A stretch of 7,834 bases of DNA. It comes from 62-47 sp049647485 (lineage in GTDB: Bacteria; Pseudomonadota; Alphaproteobacteria; Rhizobiales; Xanthobacteraceae). The stretch lies in contig JBARXT010000040.1 of the NCBI GenBank assembly GCA_049647485.1, positions 1-7,834 on the forward strand, written 5' to 3'. Below the pieces are notes generated by a model that saw only the letters and a list, made by a program, of their open reading frames with translations, was not told the DNA's origin and did no database searches. Each line of letters starts with the position of its first letter. Position 1 is the stretch's first letter. Both the position numbers and the translations under genes were made by a program. This document shows positions 5,986-7,834 of the stretch, piece by piece.

Positions 5986-7834
5986 ATGTCGACGGAAACC
6001 AAGGTCAGCAGCGCAGCCCACGGCGCATGTTGCAGCCACGACAACCGCGCCGCGCCGGAGCCCGTTACGGCCGCTGCGTCTTCCTGCTGCGGCGGTGACA
6101 GCGCGCAACCCGCGCCTGCTGCGACGGCATCCTGTTGCGGCGGTGCCAGTCACAAGCCCGCTCATCACGGGCACGGTCATCATCATCACACGCATGATGC
6201 TGCAGCCGACGATGGCCGCGTGATCGATCCGGTGTGCGGGATGAAAGTCGATCCGACAACACGGAAACACATCTTCGATCACGATCACACGACCTATCAC
6301 TTCTGCTCCGCCGGCTGCCGCACCAAGTTCGCCGCCGATCCGAAGCGCTATCTCGATCCGAAGCCGCAGCAGGACGACGTGCCGGAAGGCACCATCTACA
6401 CCTGCCCGATGCATCCGGAGATCCGCCAGGTCGGTCCAGGCAGTTGCCCGATCTGCGGCATGGCGCTGGAGCCCGATGTGGTCACGCTCGACGAGCAGCC
6501 GAACCATGAACTCGCCGACATGACGCGGCGCTTCTGGATCGGCCTTGCGCTGGCGCTGCCGGTGATCGTGCTCGACATGGGCGCGCACATCGTCGGCCAC
6601 AGCCTGATCGATCCAGCGTTGTCCGGCTGGATACAACTCGCGTTCGCAACACCGGTGGTGTTGTGGGCCGGCTGGCCGTTCTTCGTGCGCGGCTGGCAGT
6701 CGCTGCAAACACGCAACCTCAATATGTTCACGCTGATCGCGATGGGCACCGGCGTTGCCTATCTCTACAGCCTGGTCGCGACGCTGGCGCCCGACGCGTT
6801 CCCGGCCGCGTTCCGCAATCACGACGGCACCGTCGCGGTGTATTTCGAAGCCGCCGCCGTTATCACCGTGCTGGTGCTGCTCGGACAGGTGCTGGAACTG
6901 CGCGCGCGTGACGCGACCTCGGGCGCGATCAAGGCGCTGCTGGCATTGGCCCCGAAGACGGCGCGACTGGTCGACGCCGACGGCACCGAGCGCGAAGTCG
7001 AGATCGACAGTCTTCATGTCGGCAATCATCTGCGCGTCCGCCCCGGCGAGAAGGTGCCGGTGGATGGCGCGGTGATCGAAGGCCGCTCCAGCCTCGACGA
7101 ATCGCTGGTAACCGGCGAATCGATGCCGGTGACCAAGGAGGTCGGCGACAAGGTGATCGCCGGCGCGCTGAACAAATCCGGCAGCTTCGTCATCCGTGCC
7201 GAGAAGGTCGGCCGCGACACGCTGCTGTCGCAGATCGTGCAGATGGTGGCGCAGGCGCAGCGCTCGCGCGCGCCGATCCAGCGGCTGGCTGATCGCGTTG
7301 CCGGCTGGTTCGTGCCGGCGGTGATCGCGGCGGCGCTGCTTGCCTTCGCGGCGTGGGCGACGTTCGGGCCCGAGCCGCGCTTCACCTTCGGCATCGTCGC
7401 GGCGGTGAGCGTGCTGATCATCGCCTGCCCGTGCGCGCTCGGCCTTGCCACGCCGATGTCGATCATGGTCGGCGTCGGCCGCGCCGCACGCTCCGGCCTG
7501 CTGGTCAAGAACGCCGAAGCGCTGGAACGCATGGAGCGCGTCGATACGCTGGTGGTCGACAAGACCGGCACGCTGACGGAAGGCAAGCCCGCCGTCGTCG
7601 CGCTGCGCGCCGCGCCCGGATTCGACGAGGCCGAACTGCTGCGGCTCGCGGCGAGCGTGGAGCGCGGCAGCGAGCATCCGCTGGCGGATGCCATCGTCAA
7701 GGCCGCGGCCGACAAGCAGCTTTCGCTCGCGCGTGTCGATGAGTTCGATTCGCCCACCGGGAAGGGCGCGCGCGGTCGCGTCGACGGACGCACGGTGCTG
7801 CTCGGCAACGCCGCATTCCTCGCCGAAAGCGGCG
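5986..7834 (+). CDS. copA: Cu(I)-exporting P1B-type ATPase, N-terminal 616 residues (3' end outside window)
   Basis: An inner-membrane pump that uses ATP to expel Cu(I) from the cytoplasm. In order: a metal-binding leader with Cys pairs at 15-16, 34-35 and 50-51 and a His-rich run (60-70); a YHS domain (about 79-123) with Cys84, Cys107 and Cys111; a heavy-metal-binding domain YTCPMHPEI...CPICGM (138-159); membrane segments from about residue 179; the actuator loop TGES (376-379); the CPC transport motif (481-483); the phosphorylation site DKTGT (Asp525); and the SEHP motif with His564-Pro565. There is no classical GMxCxxC domain in view. CPC points to Cu(I) (class 1B-1). The open frame runs to the window edge; a full protein is usually about 780-850 residues, so the rest of the ATP-binding domain and the last membrane helices are missing. 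The ATG at 5986 has only a weak GGA upstream (5977-5979). Divergent csoR supports copper control. Confidence 0.92.
   Translation, partial: MSTETKVSSAAHGACCSHDNRAAPEPVTAAASSCCGGDSAQPAPAATASCCGGASHKPAHHGHGHHHHTHDAAADDGRVIDPVCGMKVDPTTRKHIFDHDHTTYHFCSAGCRTKFAADPKRYLDPKPQQDDVPEGTIYTCPMHPEIRQVGPGSCPICGMALEPDVVTLDEQPNHELADMTRRFWIGLALALPVIVLDMGAHIVGHSLIDPALSGWIQLAFATPVVLWAGWPFFVRGWQSLQTRNLNMFTLIAMGTGVAYLYSLVATLAPDAFPAAFRNHDGTVAVYFEAAAVITVLVLLGQVLELRARDATSGAIKALLALAPKTARLVDADGTEREVEIDSLHVGNHLRVRPGEKVPVDGAVIEGRSSLDESLVTGESMPVTKEVGDKVIAGALNKSGSFVIRAEKVGRDTLLSQIVQMVAQAQRSRAPIQRLADRVAGWFVPAVIAAALLAFAAWATFGPEPRFTFGIVAAVSVLIIACPCALGLATPMSIMVGVGRAARSGLLVKNAEALERMERVDTLVVDKTGTLTEGKPAVVALRAAPGFDEAELLRLAASVERGSEHPLADAIVKAAADKQLSLARVDEFDSPTGKGARGRVDGRTVLLGNAAFLAESG
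6082..6145 (+). repeat. Imperfect direct repeat encoding two Cys-Cys-Gly-Gly motifs in the copper ATPase
   Basis: Bases 6082-6097 and 6130-6145 match at 15 of 16 positions (TCCTGCTGCGGCGGTG versus one C-to-T change) and lie 48 bases, or 16 codons, apart. Each encodes S-C-C-G-G. This looks like a duplicated metal-binding module within the N-terminal extension; an older, more divergent copy, A-C-C-S-H, lies 19 residues before the first. Confidence 0.7.

Noticed and set aside
5929..7677. Long open frame on the - strand (582 codons) opposite the copper ATPase
   Set aside because: The + strand frame carries every P1B ATPase motif; the antisense product is Arg/His/Ala-rich with no recognisable domain.

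Overview
The window looks like a chromosomal piece of a GC-rich alphaproteobacterium, most likely of the Bradyrhizobium/Rhodopseudomonas/Nitrobacter group. This rests on the GC-rich third codon positions, the HemE C-terminus, and a permease-ATPase fusion in the style I associate with that group; the genus is an inference. No mobile element, CRISPR array, tRNA or rRNA is visible.

Layout. (1) Bases 1-220 hold the last 72 codons of hemE (heme/tetrapyrrole synthesis). (2) Bases 221-596 are non-coding: first a stretch of inverted repeats, then an AT-richer promoter-like region. (3) Bases 597-5557 carry a complete branched-chain amino acid-type (HAAT/Liv) ABC importer on the + strand: a Tat-exported substrate-binding protein, two tandem hairpin terminators, a LivH-type permease, a LivM permease fused in frame to a LivG ATPase, and a LivF ATPase overlapping the fusion by 4 bases. 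The substrate cannot be read from the sequence. (4) Bases 5590-5628 form a terminator that can serve both strands, between the convergent livF-like and csoR-like genes. (5) Bases 5657-7834 are a copper-response module: a CsoR-type repressor on the - strand and, divergently, a CPC-type P1B copper-exporting ATPase that runs off the window end.

How the parts work together. The importer is a self-contained operon; the terminators after the binding-protein gene should give an excess of binding protein over the membrane complex. In the copper module, a 21-base dyad lies in the 53-base gap between csoR and the ATPase gene. It overlaps a TATATA that fits as the -10 box of promoters in both directions, each with a -35-like hexamer at exactly 17 bases. 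CsoR bound there should shut off both genes until Cu(I) binds. The csoR promoter is placed so that its transcript would start at or next to the ATG, so csoR may be leaderless.

Nothing here is a clearly new biological system. The points most worth a second look are the copper promoter architecture, the Cys-pair/His-rich N-terminus of the ATPase, the LivM-LivG fusion, and the tandem terminators inside the transporter operon.
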